NCBI RefSeq assembly: GCF_001461035.1
Contig: NZ_LNAM01000197.1
Coordinates: 33,176 to 97,175, forward strand
DNA length: 64,000 nt
DNA from: Acetivibrio ethanolgignens
GTDB taxonomy: Bacteria; Bacillota; Clostridia; Lachnospirales; Lachnospiraceae
Reading direction: 5' to 3'
Part shown: positions 21,064 through 30,441 of the stretch, piece after piece
Numbering within the stretch: position 1 is the stretch's first letter
How the letters are laid out: each line of letters opens with the position of its first letter
Made by a program: the position numbers and the translations under genes
Notes under the pieces: model-generated
Databases searched by the model: none
Told to the model about the DNA's origin: nothing
What the model saw: the letters and a program-made list of their open reading frames with translations, nothing else

Positions 21064-21223
21064 TTTGTGCAAAATGCATATTTTTAATATAAATTTGTTA
21101 TATTTCTATGCACATTATACTATCATTCTGAGAAGCATATGAAGTATATCCAATCTAAAAACGTGCAAATTCAACCATTTAATCCCGTCTTTTTCCAAGA
21201 CATACTGTTGTTTTTGCACGTTT
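21064..21223 (-). promoter_or_regulatory. Promoter and candidate operator of the galactoside operon
   Basis: On the minus strand a TATAAT -10 lies at 21119-21114 with no good -35, as expected for an activator-dependent promoter. GTGCAAA occurs at 21067-21073 and 21163-21169, and inverted as TTTGCAC at 21213-21219. The last two form an 11-bp inverted repeat (AAACGTGCAAA) about 40 bp apart, upstream of the promoter. The AraC regulator encoded just upstream is the likely binder. Confidence 0.5.
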
Positions 21224-21244
21224 CTTCTCTGTTTTTAGCTAATA

Positions 21245-22189
21245 TTACCAACCCTTGAGAGCTGAAATCTTATAATCAATCAGCTTACCCTTATGATTAT
21301 CGGGGCGTTTCTTCCATTGGTATGGAGAAGTTTCCATGATTTTTCGGAAGTTCCGGTTGAAGGTAGAAGGTGTCACAAACCCGACACGTTCAGCGATTTC
21401 CTCCATGTCCAGATCCGTATTATCAATCAGTTCACAGGCTCTTTTTATCCGGATAAAATTAACAAATTCAACAGGAGTCATATTCATCCGTTCCTGGAAA
21501 AATCGTCGGAAGTGGGTTTCACTCATATAGCATTTCTCTGCAAGCTCTGAAATCTTAAAATTCCGGTCATAATTTTCCTCAACAAAGACAATTGCCTTAT
21601 TCAGCTTTGTCCCCTCTCTTTTTTCCGCACCGTTCTCCTCTTTTTTCTTTTGAGCATTCAGCCCATTTCGCCTTGCACCCTCTAACAGTGTAGCATATAA
21701 AAGTCCCTTTACTGATTCACGATAAAACGGTCTTTTTTCACGGACTTCATCAAAGATCTGGCGTACCAGCATAGAAAGTGCCGGGTTATCTGACTCGCGA
21801 ATAAAAAATCCATCTCTATTGATAAGCTCTAAGAGCTCCTTTTGTGTGTTCTTTTTTCCGTGATACATTTCTTCTACTATACGTTCAGGGTTTAAAAATA
21901 AATATTCCCAGAAACCGACACTTTCAATATCACTTTCTGTTGTATGTAACACATTTACTGGAATAAAGGAGAGCATATTCTTGCTGAAACGATACTGTCT
22001 GTCTTCAATAATCAGCATTCCTTCTCCATAGTGACAGAGCCCGATTTCCAAAAGATTATGAAAATGCAGATTATCTACATCTCTGCCGTATATCTGCACC
22101 CATTTTTCTCCCGTTAAAGCAAGAACATCCTCTCCTTGTGGAAGCTCATATATTCTAAACTCAGCCGGCACCTTCTTCTTTTTTGCCAT
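21245..22189 (-). CDS. AraC-family transcriptional regulator of the galactoside operon
   Basis: The 314-residue protein has an N-terminal cupin (with LHFHNLLEIGLCHYGEG and PVNVLHTTE) and a C-terminal AraC double helix-turn-helix (ISELAEKCYMSETHFRRFF, MEEIAERVGFVTPSTFNRNF). The start at 22189 is chosen because GGGGAGGGG precedes that ATG; the frame extends to 22249 without a site. It lies directly upstream of the transporter-lacZ genes on the same strand. It most likely senses a sugar and activates the operon at the GTGCAAA sites. Confidence 0.9.
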   Translation of the reverse strand: MAKKKKVPAEFRIYELPQGEDVLALTGEKWVQIYGRDVDNLHFHNLLEIGLCHYGEGMLIIEDRQYRFSKNMLSFIPVNVLHTTESDIESVGFWEYLFLNPERIVEEMYHGKKNTQKELLELINRDGFFIRESDNPALSMLVRQIFDEVREKRPFYRESVKGLLYATLLEGARRNGLNAQKKKEENGAEKREGTKLNKAIVFVEENYDRNFKISELAEKCYMSETHFRRFFQERMNMTPVEFVNFIRIKRACELIDNTDLDMEEIAERVGFVTPSTFNRNFRKIMETSPYQWKKRPDNHKGKLIDYKISALKGW

Positions 22190-22437
22190 AAAATCCCCTC
22201 CCCCGATTTTTAATCCAAATTTTCTCCGATGCTTGCAATTGCCTGCCAAGGCTGTGGCACAGCATTCTATTTTTCAATACAGAAAGGCTCCGCTGCCTAT
22301 GAAAAGAATAGCATTTGATCGCAGTTCTGACAAGCGGTTTTATTATGCTAAGCCATGAAAGTCGTACATGCCCAGGTAGTGGGAATGCTACTACAAAGGA
22401 GTTTCTGAATAATTATCCTGCTAGGCAGGAATACTAA

Positions 22438-23619
22438 TCTACTAATCTGGCAGTAGCCGATCCAGATAGAGGTGAGAAAACAGTCTGCCTTGCAATTTCC
22501 CCATCCATGAAGGCACTTGGAATTAAGAACCGATGCAGAGTTTTTCAGATACCCAAAAGTGTGAACTATATCATGGCACCGCCACGAATGAAGCTGTACA
22601 TTGAGTATTCTGCAGAAATTTATGGTGTGTACCTAAAGTACATTGCCAAAGAGGACATCCATGTCTATTCGATAGATGAGGCTTTTTTGGAGGTTACCCA
22701 TTATCTTTCCATGTATAAGCTTACTGCTAAAGAGCTGGCTGTTAAGATTATGGAGGATATTATGAAGACTACGGGGATAACGGCAACTGCAGGGATTGGA
22801 ACAAACATGTATCTGGCAAAAGTGGCATTGGATATTACAGCAAAACACGTTAAGGACAATATTGGTTATCTTGATGAAAGCATGTACCAGAAAACCTTGT
22901 GGAACCACAGACCGCTCACTGATTTTTGGAGAGTAGGAGCCGGAACTGAAAAAAGATTAGGCAGTATGGGGCTGTATACGATGGGTGATATTGCCCATGC
23001 CGATGAGGATATGCTCTACCATATGTTCGGAGTAGATGCAGAGCTTTTGATTGACCATGCGTGGGGCAGGGAAAGCACCACAATGGAAGATATAAAGGCG
23101 TATAAGCCGAAAAGCAGATCTCTATCCAGTGGACAGGTGTTATCGAGGGACTATACCTTTACAGAATGTGAGCTGATTGTAAAAGAGATGACGGAGGTTC
23201 TGTGTCTTGATATGGCAGACAAGGGAATGACTACACAGTCGATTACTCTGAAAATCTCGTATTCTAAAGATCTTGAAATGAAGCCCGCAACGGGAACCGT
23301 TTCCATGAGAGAAGCAACAAATTCCTTCCGGGTGGTACTTCCCTATGTGCTGGAACTTTACAGGCATATCGTGCAGAGAGATCAGATGATTCGCAAGGTA
23401 AACGTGACCTGTAACAGCGTGGTAAATGAAGCATACGAGCAGTACGATTTGTTTACGGACTATGCAGCCCTTGAGCGTGACAGAAAATTACAAAAGGCAG
23501 CCCTTGAGATAAAACGAAGGTATGGGAAAAATGCTCTTATCCGGGGAATGGATTTGCAGGAAGCCGGTACAGCTATAGAGCGAAATCAGCAGATAGGAGG
23601 GCATAGGAGCGGTGAGTAG
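22438..23619 (+). pseudogene. Y-family DNA polymerase (DinB/UmuC type), 5'-truncated
   Basis: From 22441 the frame matches a Lachnospiraceae-type Y-family polymerase almost to its end: NLAVADPDRGEKTVCLAIS, YIMAPPRM, the palm motif YSIDEAFLEV, ITATAGIGTN, and the C-terminal ERNQQIGGHRSGE. An in-frame stop (22435) sits where about 35 N-terminal residues should be. Those residues normally hold the first catalytic Asp and the steric-gate residue (the DLKSFYASVE region). The first in-frame ATG is 22507. The upstream 250 nt show no remnant of the lost part. A functional polymerase is unlikely; translation of a truncated protein remains possible. Confidence 0.75.
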
Positions 23620-23956
23620 GATACGACCAAAAATGGAACAAAGCAACCGGGCAAAACAGTTTATGCCCTTTGAGGCGTTAAAAGGCTTCAGGGAGGCTCT
23701 CCTAGAAAAGGAACGGATTATCGTACCGAAGCGGGAGCTGTCCGAGGATCAGAAAGCTGAGCTTGACTATAAGCTGAGACAGCTTCGTAGGATGGATATG
23801 GTTACCGCAGAGTATTTCCAGAATGGGGAGTATGTGCAGCTGACAGGCGTGGTATCAGGAATAGATGAAACCAGCAGGGTTCTAAGGATTGTAAATACAA
23901 AAATCCCCTTTGAAGCTATTTCTGATTTACAGGGAGATATGTTTATAGATTTGTAA
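23612..23956 (+). CDS. YolD-like protein
   Basis: The 114-residue protein has the YolD-like pattern: an N-terminal RAKQFMPFEALKGFREAL, a charged middle, and a C-terminal beta-rich LTGVVSGIDETSRVLRI. YolD-like proteins are habitually encoded beside Y-family polymerases and are thought to act with them in error-prone repair. The GTG start has ATAGGAGG upstream and overlaps the polymerase frame by 8 nt. If the polymerase is dead, this gene is probably a relic of the same module. Confidence 0.75.
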   Translation: MSRIRPKMEQSNRAKQFMPFEALKGFREALLEKERIIVPKRELSEDQKAELDYKLRQLRRMDMVTAEYFQNGEYVQLTGVVSGIDETSRVLRIVNTKIPFEAISDLQGDMFIDL

Positions 23957-24012
23957 TGATAGCAACTAATTTTTGACCAAAACGCAGGAAAGAAGAAAAA
24001 ATCAAGAAATAC

Positions 24013-24041
24013 TTGACAAGTCGTGAATCCTATGTTATAGT
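24013..24041 (+). promoter_or_regulatory. Promoter of the rplJ-rplL operon
   Basis: Perfect TTGACA (24013-24018) and TATAGT (24036-24041) are separated by 17 bp. It lies about 185 nt before rplJ, leaving room for the leader. Confidence 0.8.
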
Positions 24042-24047
24042 AAAAAA

Positions 24048-24226
24048 GTTCTGTGCAGTAGTACAGATAATATAAAAGCTGCCGAAGACAGCAGGTGTCC
24101 GCGGAACACAGATTCCAAGGACGTAAGTATATCGCCTGCCGAGGAAGAGTATATGATGACTTTTCGCCCTCACTGTCTTGCAGTGGGGGCTTTTCGGTTT
24201 GTTAAATCTATAAGGAGGTAAACAAA
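24048..24226 (+). promoter_or_regulatory. Ribosomal protein L10 leader with attenuator
   Basis: This 180-nt leader before rplJ has the expected L10-leader content: several paired segments (for example GCTGCCGAAGACAGC near 24080) and a late terminator-like hairpin. That hairpin is GCCCTCACTG (24166-24175) with CAGTGGGGGC (24181-24190), one wobble, followed by TTTTCGGTTT. In Firmicutes the L10-L12 complex binds such a leader and favours attenuation. The match is by position and structure, not by a covariance search. Confidence 0.75.
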
Positions 24227-24730
24227 ATGGCAAAGGTAGAATTAAAGCAGCCTATCATTGACGAAATCAAAGGATATGCTGCAAATGCTAAATCAGCCGT
24301 ACTGGTTGACTACCGTGGATTAACTGTTGCTGAGGATACAGAGCTTCGTAAGCAGTTAAGAGAGGCTGGCGTTGTGTACAAGGTATACAAGAACACTTTC
24401 TTAAAGCGTGCATTTGAAGGAACTGATTTCGCACAGTTAGACCAGCATTTAGACGGACCTACAGCAATTGCATTTGGTATCGATGATGCTACAGCTCCTG
24501 CACGAGTTTTAAAGAAGGCTGGCAAGGGCATGGCAGCATTAGAGTTCAAGGGTGCTGTTGTTGAGGGCAACTACTATGACGTAAAGGGTATTGAGGCACT
24601 TGCAGATATCCCATCCAGAGAAGAGCTTATTTCCAAGCTCCTTGGAAGCTTACAGTCCCCTATTACCAATTTTGCTCGTGTGCTTAAGCAGATTGCAGAA
24701 AAAGGCGGCAGCGAGGCAGCAGCTGAGTAA
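24227..24730 (+). CDS. rplJ: 50S ribosomal protein L10
   Basis: The 167-residue protein shows the L10 pattern: AVLVDYRGLTVAEDTELRKQ, VYKNTFLKRA, GPTAIAF, and a C-terminal helix region that holds L7/L12 dimers. L10 is the base of the ribosomal stalk. AAGGAGG precedes the ATG. It is controlled by the leader directly upstream and is followed by rplL after 65 nt. Confidence 0.97.
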   Translation: MAKVELKQPIIDEIKGYAANAKSAVLVDYRGLTVAEDTELRKQLREAGVVYKVYKNTFLKRAFEGTDFAQLDQHLDGPTAIAFGIDDATAPARVLKKAGKGMAALEFKGAVVEGNYYDVKGIEALADIPSREELISKLLGSLQSPITNFARVLKQIAEKGGSEAAAE

Positions 24731-24795
24731 TATCGGAAACTGAAACAAACAGATTAACAAAACAAATAAAATTATTTTAATGGAGGTAATTAATA

Positions 24796-25164
24796 ATGAC
24801 AACTCAGGAATTTATTGATGTTATCAAAGGCATGACCGTATTAGAGTTAAATGATTTAGTAAAAGCTTGTGAGGAAGAGTTCGGCGTATCTGCAGCAGCA
24901 GGTGTTGTTGTAGCAGCAGCTGGTGGAGCTGCTGAGGCAGCAGGTGAAGAGAAGAGCGAGTTCGACGTTGAGTTAACAGACGTTGGAGCAAACAAGGTTA
25001 AGGTTATCAAGGTTGTTCGTGAAGTAACCGGTTTAGGCTTAAAGGAAGCTAAGGACGTTGTTGACGGAGCTCCTAAGGTACTTAAAGAGGGTGCTACTAA
25101 GGAAGAAGCTGAGGACATCAAGGCTAAGCTTGAAGCTGAAGGTGCTAAGGTTACCCTTAAATAA
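24796..25164 (+). CDS. rplL: 50S ribosomal protein L7/L12
   Basis: The 122-residue protein has the N-terminal dimerisation helix ([18 protein letters not shown]), an Ala-rich flexible hinge (about 35-52) and the conserved C-terminal domain ([35 protein letters not shown]). It recruits translation GTPases to the ribosome. TGGAGGT precedes the ATG. The terminator module at 25170 follows its stop within 6 nt. Confidence 0.97.
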   Translation: MTTQEFIDVIKGMTVLELNDLVKACEEEFGVSAAAGVVVAAAGGAAEAAGEEKSEFDVELTDVGANKVKVIKVVREVTGLGLKEAKDVVDGAPKVLKEGATKEEAEDIKAKLEAEGAKVTLK

Positions 25165-25169
25165 TTATT

Positions 25170-25246
25170 GCGAAGGCAAGATAAGTGCAAAAATAAAAAA
25201 GGTCGGCACTTCGAGTTATTCGAAAGTGCCGGCTTTTTTTATTTTG
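25170..25246 (+). terminator. Terminator of rplJL, second copy of the conserved module
   Basis: GCGAAGGCAAGATAAGTGC (25170-25188) is the same head as after rplA. The hairpin pairs GGTCGGCACTTCGA with TCGAAAGTGCCGGC (one bulge, one wobble) and runs into TTTTTTTATTTT, a classic terminator. AAGTGC of the head is complementary to GCACTT in the left arm, so an alternative fold is possible. Confidence 0.85.
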
Positions 25247-25273
25247 AATTATTAATGAAATTAAGGAAAAATC

Positions 25274-25301
25274 TTGAATAGTTAAAGGGAAGGCGTATAA
25301 T
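25274..25301 (+). promoter_or_regulatory. Promoter upstream of the RNase Z-like gene
   Basis: TTGAAT (25274-25279) and TATAAT (25296-25301) are spaced by 16 bp, 42 nt before the GTG start. Confidence 0.65.
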
Positions 25302-25343
25302 ATAGGGTAAAGGTAGAACAAAAGAGTTAGAGAGGAACTTAGA

Positions 25344-26147
25344 GTGGAAAAACTGATTATCTTAGGAACCGGCAATGCAAATGTAACAAAGTGCTACAAT
25401 ACCTGCTTTGCACTTTACAATGGTGAGGAATATTTTCTGGTGGATGCCGGAGGTGGCAACGGAATTCTGGCACAGCTGGAAAAGGCAGAGATTCCGCTAA
25501 ATAAGCTGCATGAGATATTTTTAAGTCATGAGCATACAGATCACCTGTTGGGTATGATATGGATTATCCGTATGATTGCAGCACAGATGAAGCAGGGAAA
25601 ATATGAGGGAAATTGTAATATTTACTGCCACAGTGACCTGGTAGAAACGGTAAAGACCATTTGCCGCCTGACGATTCAGGAGAAGTTCTACAAGCTGATT
25701 GGAGAACGGATTTTCCTGCATCCTTTGGAGGATGGAGATAAAAAGCAGATTTTAAATTATTCGGTGGAATTTTTCGATATTCAATCCGGGAAAGCAAAGC
25801 AGTATGGCTTTGTTACACAGCTTGAGAATGGAAAGAAATTTACCTTTTTGGGAGATGAGCCTTGTAGGGAATGGGAATACGATTTTGCCAGAAATACCGA
25901 CTGGATGCTGCATGAGGCCTTTTGCCTCCATTCCCAGGCAGATATATTTCATCCCTATGAAAAATGTCACACCACGGCAAGGGATGCCTGTGAACTGGCT
26001 GAAGAGCTGGGAGCAAAGAATCTAGTGCTTTACCACACAGAGGATAAGAACATAGAGAGGCGGAAAGAGCTGTATACTGCGGAAGGAAAGCAGTATTATC
26101 ACGGAAAGCTTTTTGTGCCGGAGGATTTAGAGGTAATTGAGCTATAA
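25344..26147 (+). CDS. Metallo-beta-lactamase fold hydrolase, RNase Z-like
   Basis: The 267-residue protein starts with a GTG behind a modest GAGAGGA site. It has the metallo-beta-lactamase metal motif SHEHTDHLLG (near 56-65), a later FLGDEP and a C-terminal LVLYHTED, the order seen in RNase Z/ElaC. RNase Z trims the 3' ends of tRNA precursors. The protein is a little shorter and more divergent than canonical RNase Z, so another phosphodiesterase role is possible. It has its own promoter between rplL and pth. Confidence 0.75.
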   Translation: MEKLIILGTGNANVTKCYNTCFALYNGEEYFLVDAGGGNGILAQLEKAEIPLNKLHEIFLSHEHTDHLLGMIWIIRMIAAQMKQGKYEGNCNIYCHSDLVETVKTICRLTIQEKFYKLIGERIFLHPLEDGDKKQILNYSVEFFDIQSGKAKQYGFVTQLENGKKFTFLGDEPCREWEYDFARNTDWMLHEAFCLHSQADIFHPYEKCHTTARDACELAEELGAKNLVLYHTEDKNIERRKELYTAEGKQYYHGKLFVPEDLEVIEL

Positions 26148-26297
26148 AGGATATCATTGAAATTAAAGGGGCCAGAGAGCTTACCTGGGTACAGATAAAT
26201 ATACCAAAAGAGAGGATTTCCCGGACACAAAGGAAACCGAAGGAATTATGGATAAAAAGGCCGGCTACCGAGCCGGCAGAGAAAGGAAGTAAAAGGT

Positions 26298-26876
26298 ATG
26301 TACATTATCGTAGGACTTGGCAATCCGGGCAGGGATTACGCGGGAACACGGCACAATATCGGTTTTGATGTCATAACCCGGCTGTCGGATGATTATAATA
26401 TACCATTAGATTTTAAAAAGCATAAGGCACTGTGCGGCCGCGGCTATATCGAGGGGCAGAAGGTGCTTTTGGCACAGCCGCAGACCTTTATGAATTTAAG
26501 CGGGGAAAGTGTCCGAGAGCTGATGGATTATTACAAGGTAAGTAATGAGGAAATTATCATTGTATATGATGACATCAGTCTGGATGTAGGACAGCTTCGG
26601 GTACGGCCAAAGGGCAGTGCCGGAGGTCACAACGGCATCAAGAGTATCATACAGCATATGGGAACCCAGGAGTTTCCAAGAGTACGAGTCGGTGTAGGAG
26701 ACAAGCCAAAGGGCTGGGACCTGGCTGACTATGTGCTGGGGCGTTTTCCGGCAGAGGAGGAGCCAAAGGTAAGAGATGCTTTAGTCCGGGCTTCCCAGGC
26801 CTGTAAAAGGATTATCTTGGATGGTGTAGAGGAAGCAATGAATCAGTTTAACCGAAAAATCAGTCAGGATGAGTGA
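26298..26876 (+). CDS. pth: Peptidyl-tRNA hydrolase
   Basis: The 192-residue protein has the Pth signature: IVGLGNPGRDYAGTRHNIGF, with His19 or so as the catalytic His, then QPQTFMNLSGESV, YDDISLDVGQLRVR and GSAGGHNGIKSI. It frees tRNA from prematurely released peptides. GAAAGGAAG precedes the ATG. It overlaps mfd by 8 nt; the pth-mfd pair is a common Firmicute arrangement. The 150 nt before it contain a short G/C-rich palindrome (GCCGGCT..AGCCGGC) but no gene. Confidence 0.96.
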   Translation: MYIIVGLGNPGRDYAGTRHNIGFDVITRLSDDYNIPLDFKKHKALCGRGYIEGQKVLLAQPQTFMNLSGESVRELMDYYKVSNEEIIIVYDDISLDVGQLRVRPKGSAGGHNGIKSIIQHMGTQEFPRVRVGVGDKPKGWDLADYVLGRFPAEEEPKVRDALVRASQACKRIILDGVEEAMNQFNRKISQDE

Positions 26877-29800
26877 AATGAAAACGTTATTAGAACCATT
26901 AAAGGAATTAAATGAATTTATTGGAGCGAGGAGGAATCTGCTAAAAAAGCAGACACCGATACAGCTTTCCGGCTGTATCGATTCCCAGAAGAGCCATGTT
27001 ATCTGTGGATTGGGTAAGGACTATCCCTACCGGATAATTATTACCTACAGTGAGCTAAAGGCAAAGGAAATCTTTGAGGACTATAAGCTGTATGACAGAG
27101 AGGTATTTCTCTATCCGGCAAAGGACGTCATTTTCTACAGTGCGGATATTCACGGAAATGCCATAGTACGGGAGCGACTTCGCCTTTTACGGCGGCTGAT
27201 AGAAAAAAAGCCGGCAACGATTATCATGACGCTGGATGGTGGCATGGATCGTCTGCTTCCCCTGGAATTTCTGGCAGAAAAGGTCATAGCCGTAAAGGAA
27301 GCAGATATTATTGATTTGGAGCAGATAAAAAAGGATCTTCTGCAGCTGGGCTATGAACGCTGCGGACAGGTGGAAGGACCAGGGCAGTTCGCTGTCAGAG
27401 GAGGAATTATAGATATCTTCCCGCTGACAGAGGAGTGTCCTTATCGTATTGAACTTTGGGATGATGAAATCGATACGATTCGTTCCTTTGATGTAGAGAG
27501 CCAGCGCTCCATAGAAACGGTACCGGAGCTTTCCATCTATCCGGCATCTGAGATTATCATGGATGAAGAAACCCTCGCAAGAGGTCTGACAGCCATTGAA
27601 AAGGACAAGGAGGCTTATGTTAAAAAGCTTCGTGAGGAAGGAAAGCTTGAGGAGGTCCGTCGGATTAAGGATATCATAGGTGAATTTAAGGAAACCATGG
27701 ATATTTACAGTGGTTCTATGGGACTGGAAAGCTATATCCGCTATTTTTATGAGAATACCGTGTCCTTTTTTGATTATTTTACGGAAGAAAATGCCGTATT
27801 TTTCCTGGATGAGCCACTGCGGGCTGCTGAGAAGGGAGAAGCGGTAGAGCTTGAATTCCGGGAAAGTATGACGGGGCGTATTGACAAAGGCTATATCCTG
27901 CCGGGACAGATGGATGTCATCTTTTCTTATAAGGAGCTGTTTGGACGGCTTTCTACAAGACGTCTGGTACTGTTAAATACCATGGACATTAAACTTAAGG
28001 ACTTCCCTGTAAAGGAGCAATTAAGCTTTACGGTAAAATCGGTAAATCCTTATAACAATAATTTTGAACTGCTGGTAAAGGATTTGGAACAGTTTCATAA
28101 AAAGGGCTATCGGGTACTTCTTTTGTCCGGCTCCCGGACGAGGGCTGTACGTCTCAGCAAGGATTTACGGGATTATGATTTAAATGTATTTTACAGTGAT
28201 GATATGGAAAAAATGCTGCAGGGTGGACAGACTATGGTGACCTATGGAAGCCTGCACCGCGGCTTTGAATATCCCCTTATCAAGCTGGTAGTGATTTCCG
28301 AAAGTGATATTTTTGGAGCAGAAAAAAAGAAGCGGAAAAAGAAAAAGGCCGCTTATGAGGGTTCGCGAATACACAGCTTTACTGATTTAAATGTAGGAGA
28401 TTATGTGGTTCATGAAAACCATGGACTTGGCATCTACCGAGGTATTGAAAAAATCGAGGTAGATCAGGTGGTTAAGGACTATGTAAAGATTGAATATGGC
28501 GGAGGCGGTGTTTTATATATTCTGGCGACAGGACTGGAGGTATTGCAGAAATATGCCAGCTCTGAGGCTAAAAAGCCGAAGCTAAATAAGTTAAACTCTA
28601 TTGAGTGGAAGAATACCAAGACAAGGGTTAAGGGTGCGGTAAAGGAAATCGCGAAGGAGCTGGTAGAGCTGTACGCAGATCGGCAGTCGAAGGAGGGATA
28701 CCAGTTCAGTCCAGATACGGTATGGCAGAGGGAGTTTGAAGAGCTGTTCCCTTATGAAGAGACAGATGACCAGCTGAATGCTATCGAGGCAACGAAGAAG
28801 GACATGGAAAGTAGAAAAATCATGGACCGGTTAATCTGTGGAGATGTAGGCTATGGAAAGACGGAGATTGCCATTCGTGCAGCCTTTAAGGCAGTATCTG
28901 ATGGAAAGCAGGTGGTATTTTTAGTACCGACAACGATACTGGCTCAGCAGCACTATAACACCTTCTCCCAACGGATGATGGATTTTCCAATCAGTGTGGA
29001 TATGCTGTCCAGATTTCGGACACCGGCAGAGCAGAAAAAGACTCTGGAGCGGCTGAAAAAAGGACAGGTTGATATTCTTATCGGAACCCACCGGGTGCTT
29101 TCTAAGGATGTGGTATTCAAGAACCTGGGACTTTTAATTGTCGATGAGGAGCAGCGGTTTGGCGTTACCCACAAGGAAAAGATAAAGCAGATGAAAAAGG
29201 ACGTAGATGTGCTGACCCTTTCTGCCACACCGATTCCAAGAACTCTGCACATGAGCCTGGTGGGTATCCGGGATATGAGCGTTTTAGAGGAGCCGCCGGT
29301 AGACCGTGTGCCGATACAGACCTATGTACTGGAGTACAACGATGAGATTATCCGCGAGGCCATCAACCGGGAGCTTGTAAGAGGCGGGCAGGTGTATTAT
29401 GTATATAACCGAGTAAAAAATATAGATGAAACGGCGGCTGCCATAGCGAAGCTTGTACCAGAGGCAAATGTATCCTTTGCCCATGGCCAGATGAGCGAAC
29501 GAGAGCTGGAAAAAATCATGTTCAGCTTCATAAATGGAGAAATTGATGTCCTGGTTTCAACAACGATTATTGAGACCGGCCTGGATATTTCCAATGTAAA
29601 TACCATGATTATCGAGGATGCCGACCGGCTTGGTCTGTCCCAGCTATACCAATTAAGAGGCCGTGTGGGACGTTCCAGCAGGACTGCCTATGCCTTTCTT
29701 ATGTATAAGCGGGATAAGATGCTTAAGGAGGTAGCAGAAAAGCGTCTGCAGGCGATTAAGGAGTTTACAGAGCTTGGCTCCGGCTTCAAGATTGCTATGC

Positions 29801-30441
29801 GGGATCTGGAAATCCGTGGTGCCGGCAATCTTTTAGGGGCAAAGCAGCATGGACATATGGAGGCTGTCGGCTACGACCTTTACTGTAAGATGTTAAATGA
29901 GGCTGTAAGGACTTTAAAGGGTGAGGATGTCATTACCGAGGAGTTTGAAACAAATGTGGATATTGATATGAGTGCCTATATTCCGCCAAGCTATATGAAG
30001 AGTGAGGCCCAGAAGCTGGATATGTACAAGCGAATTGCAGGAATTGAAAATAAAGAGGAATTCCTGGATATGCAGGAGGAGCTTTTAGATCGGTTTGGAG
30101 AGCTTCCGGCAGCGGTGAATAACCTTTTAAACATTGCTTTTATAAAGGCACTGGCTCATAGGGCGTATATCAAACAGATACTGCACCGGGGTTATCAGAT
30201 TAAAATTTTTATGTACAATAAGGCAGCAGTGGACATTAACCGGATTCCGAAGCTTATTGAGAGCTATCAGGGGGCACTTAAATTTGTACCGGAGACTAAT
30301 CCTTATTTTGCCTATGATTTAGCTTATAAAAATAAGAATTACAAGCTGGAGTCCTATGACTTTTTTGAGCAGCTGAAAAAGCTGATTGAGGCTGTTGAAG
30401 GGCTTTTAGAGAAACAGGAGGAAAACAGTGAAAAGAAATAG
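26869..30441 (+). CDS. mfd: Transcription-repair coupling factor Mfd
   Basis: The 1190-residue protein has all Mfd modules: a UvrB-homology N-terminal half, the RNA-polymerase-interacting domain (HENHGLGIYRGIEKI, near 515-530), and an SF2 helicase core. The core holds Walker A GDVGYGKTE (near 658), DEEQRFGV (near 757) and SATPIPRT, then the TRG and C-terminal D7 domains. Mfd removes stalled RNA polymerase and recruits UvrA to template lesions. It overlaps pth upstream and the foldase gene downstream by 14 nt. Confidence 0.97.
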   Translation: MSEMKTLLEPLKELNEFIGARRNLLKKQTPIQLSGCIDSQKSHVICGLGKDYPYRIIITYSELKAKEIFEDYKLYDREVFLYPAKDVIFYSADIHGNAIVRERLRLLRRLIEKKPATIIMTLDGGMDRLLPLEFLAEKVIAVKEADIIDLEQIKKDLLQLGYERCGQVEGPGQFAVRGGIIDIFPLTEECPYRIELWDDEIDTIRSFDVESQRSIETVPELSIYPASEIIMDEETLARGLTAIEKDKEAYVKKLREEGKLEEVRRIKDIIGEFKETMDIYSGSMGLESYIRYFYENTVSFFDYFTEENAVFFLDEPLRAAEKGEAVELEFRESMTGRIDKGYILPGQMDVIFSYKELFGRLSTRRLVLLNTMDIKLKDFPVKEQLSFTVKSVNPYNNNFELLVKDLEQFHKKGYRVLLLSGSRTRAVRLSKDLRDYDLNVFYSDDMEKMLQGGQTMVTYGSLHRGFEYPLIKLVVISESDIFGAEKKKRKKKKAAYEGSRIHSFTDLNVGDYVVHENHGLGIYRGIEKIEVDQVVKDYVKIEYGGGGVLYILATGLEVLQKYASSEAKKPKLNKLNSIEWKNTKTRVKGAVKEIAKELVELYADRQSKEGYQFSPDTVWQREFEELFPYEETDDQLNAIEATKKDMESRKIMDRLICGDVGYGKTEIAIRAAFKAVSDGKQVVFLVPTTILAQQHYNTFSQRMMDFPISVDMLSRFRTPAEQKKTLERLKKGQVDILIGTHRVLSKDVVFKNLGLLIVDEEQRFGVTHKEKIKQMKKDVDVLTLSATPIPRTLHMSLVGIRDMSVLEEPPVDRVPIQTYVLEYNDEIIREAINRELVRGGQVYYVYNRVKNIDETAAAIAKLVPEANVSFAHGQMSERELEKIMFSFINGEIDVLVSTTIIETGLDISNVNTMIIEDADRLGLSQLYQLRGRVGRSSRTAYAFLMYKRDKMLKEVAEKRLQAIKEFTELGSGFKIAMRDLEIRGAGNLLGAKQHGHMEAVGYDLYCKMLNEAVRTLKGEDVITEEFETNVDIDMSAYIPPSYMKSEAQKLDMYKRIAGIENKEEFLDMQEELLDRFGELPAAVNNLLNIAFIKALAHRAYIKQILHRGYQIKIFMYNKAAVDINRIPKLIESYQGALKFVPETNPYFAYDLAYKNKNYKLESYDFFEQLKKLIEAVEGLLEKQEENSEKK

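Noticed and set aside
26148..26297. Small leader peptide before pth (14 codons from ATG near 26249)
   Set aside because: It has no clear ribosome site and its length and content could be chance; the G/C palindrome in it lacks a T-run.
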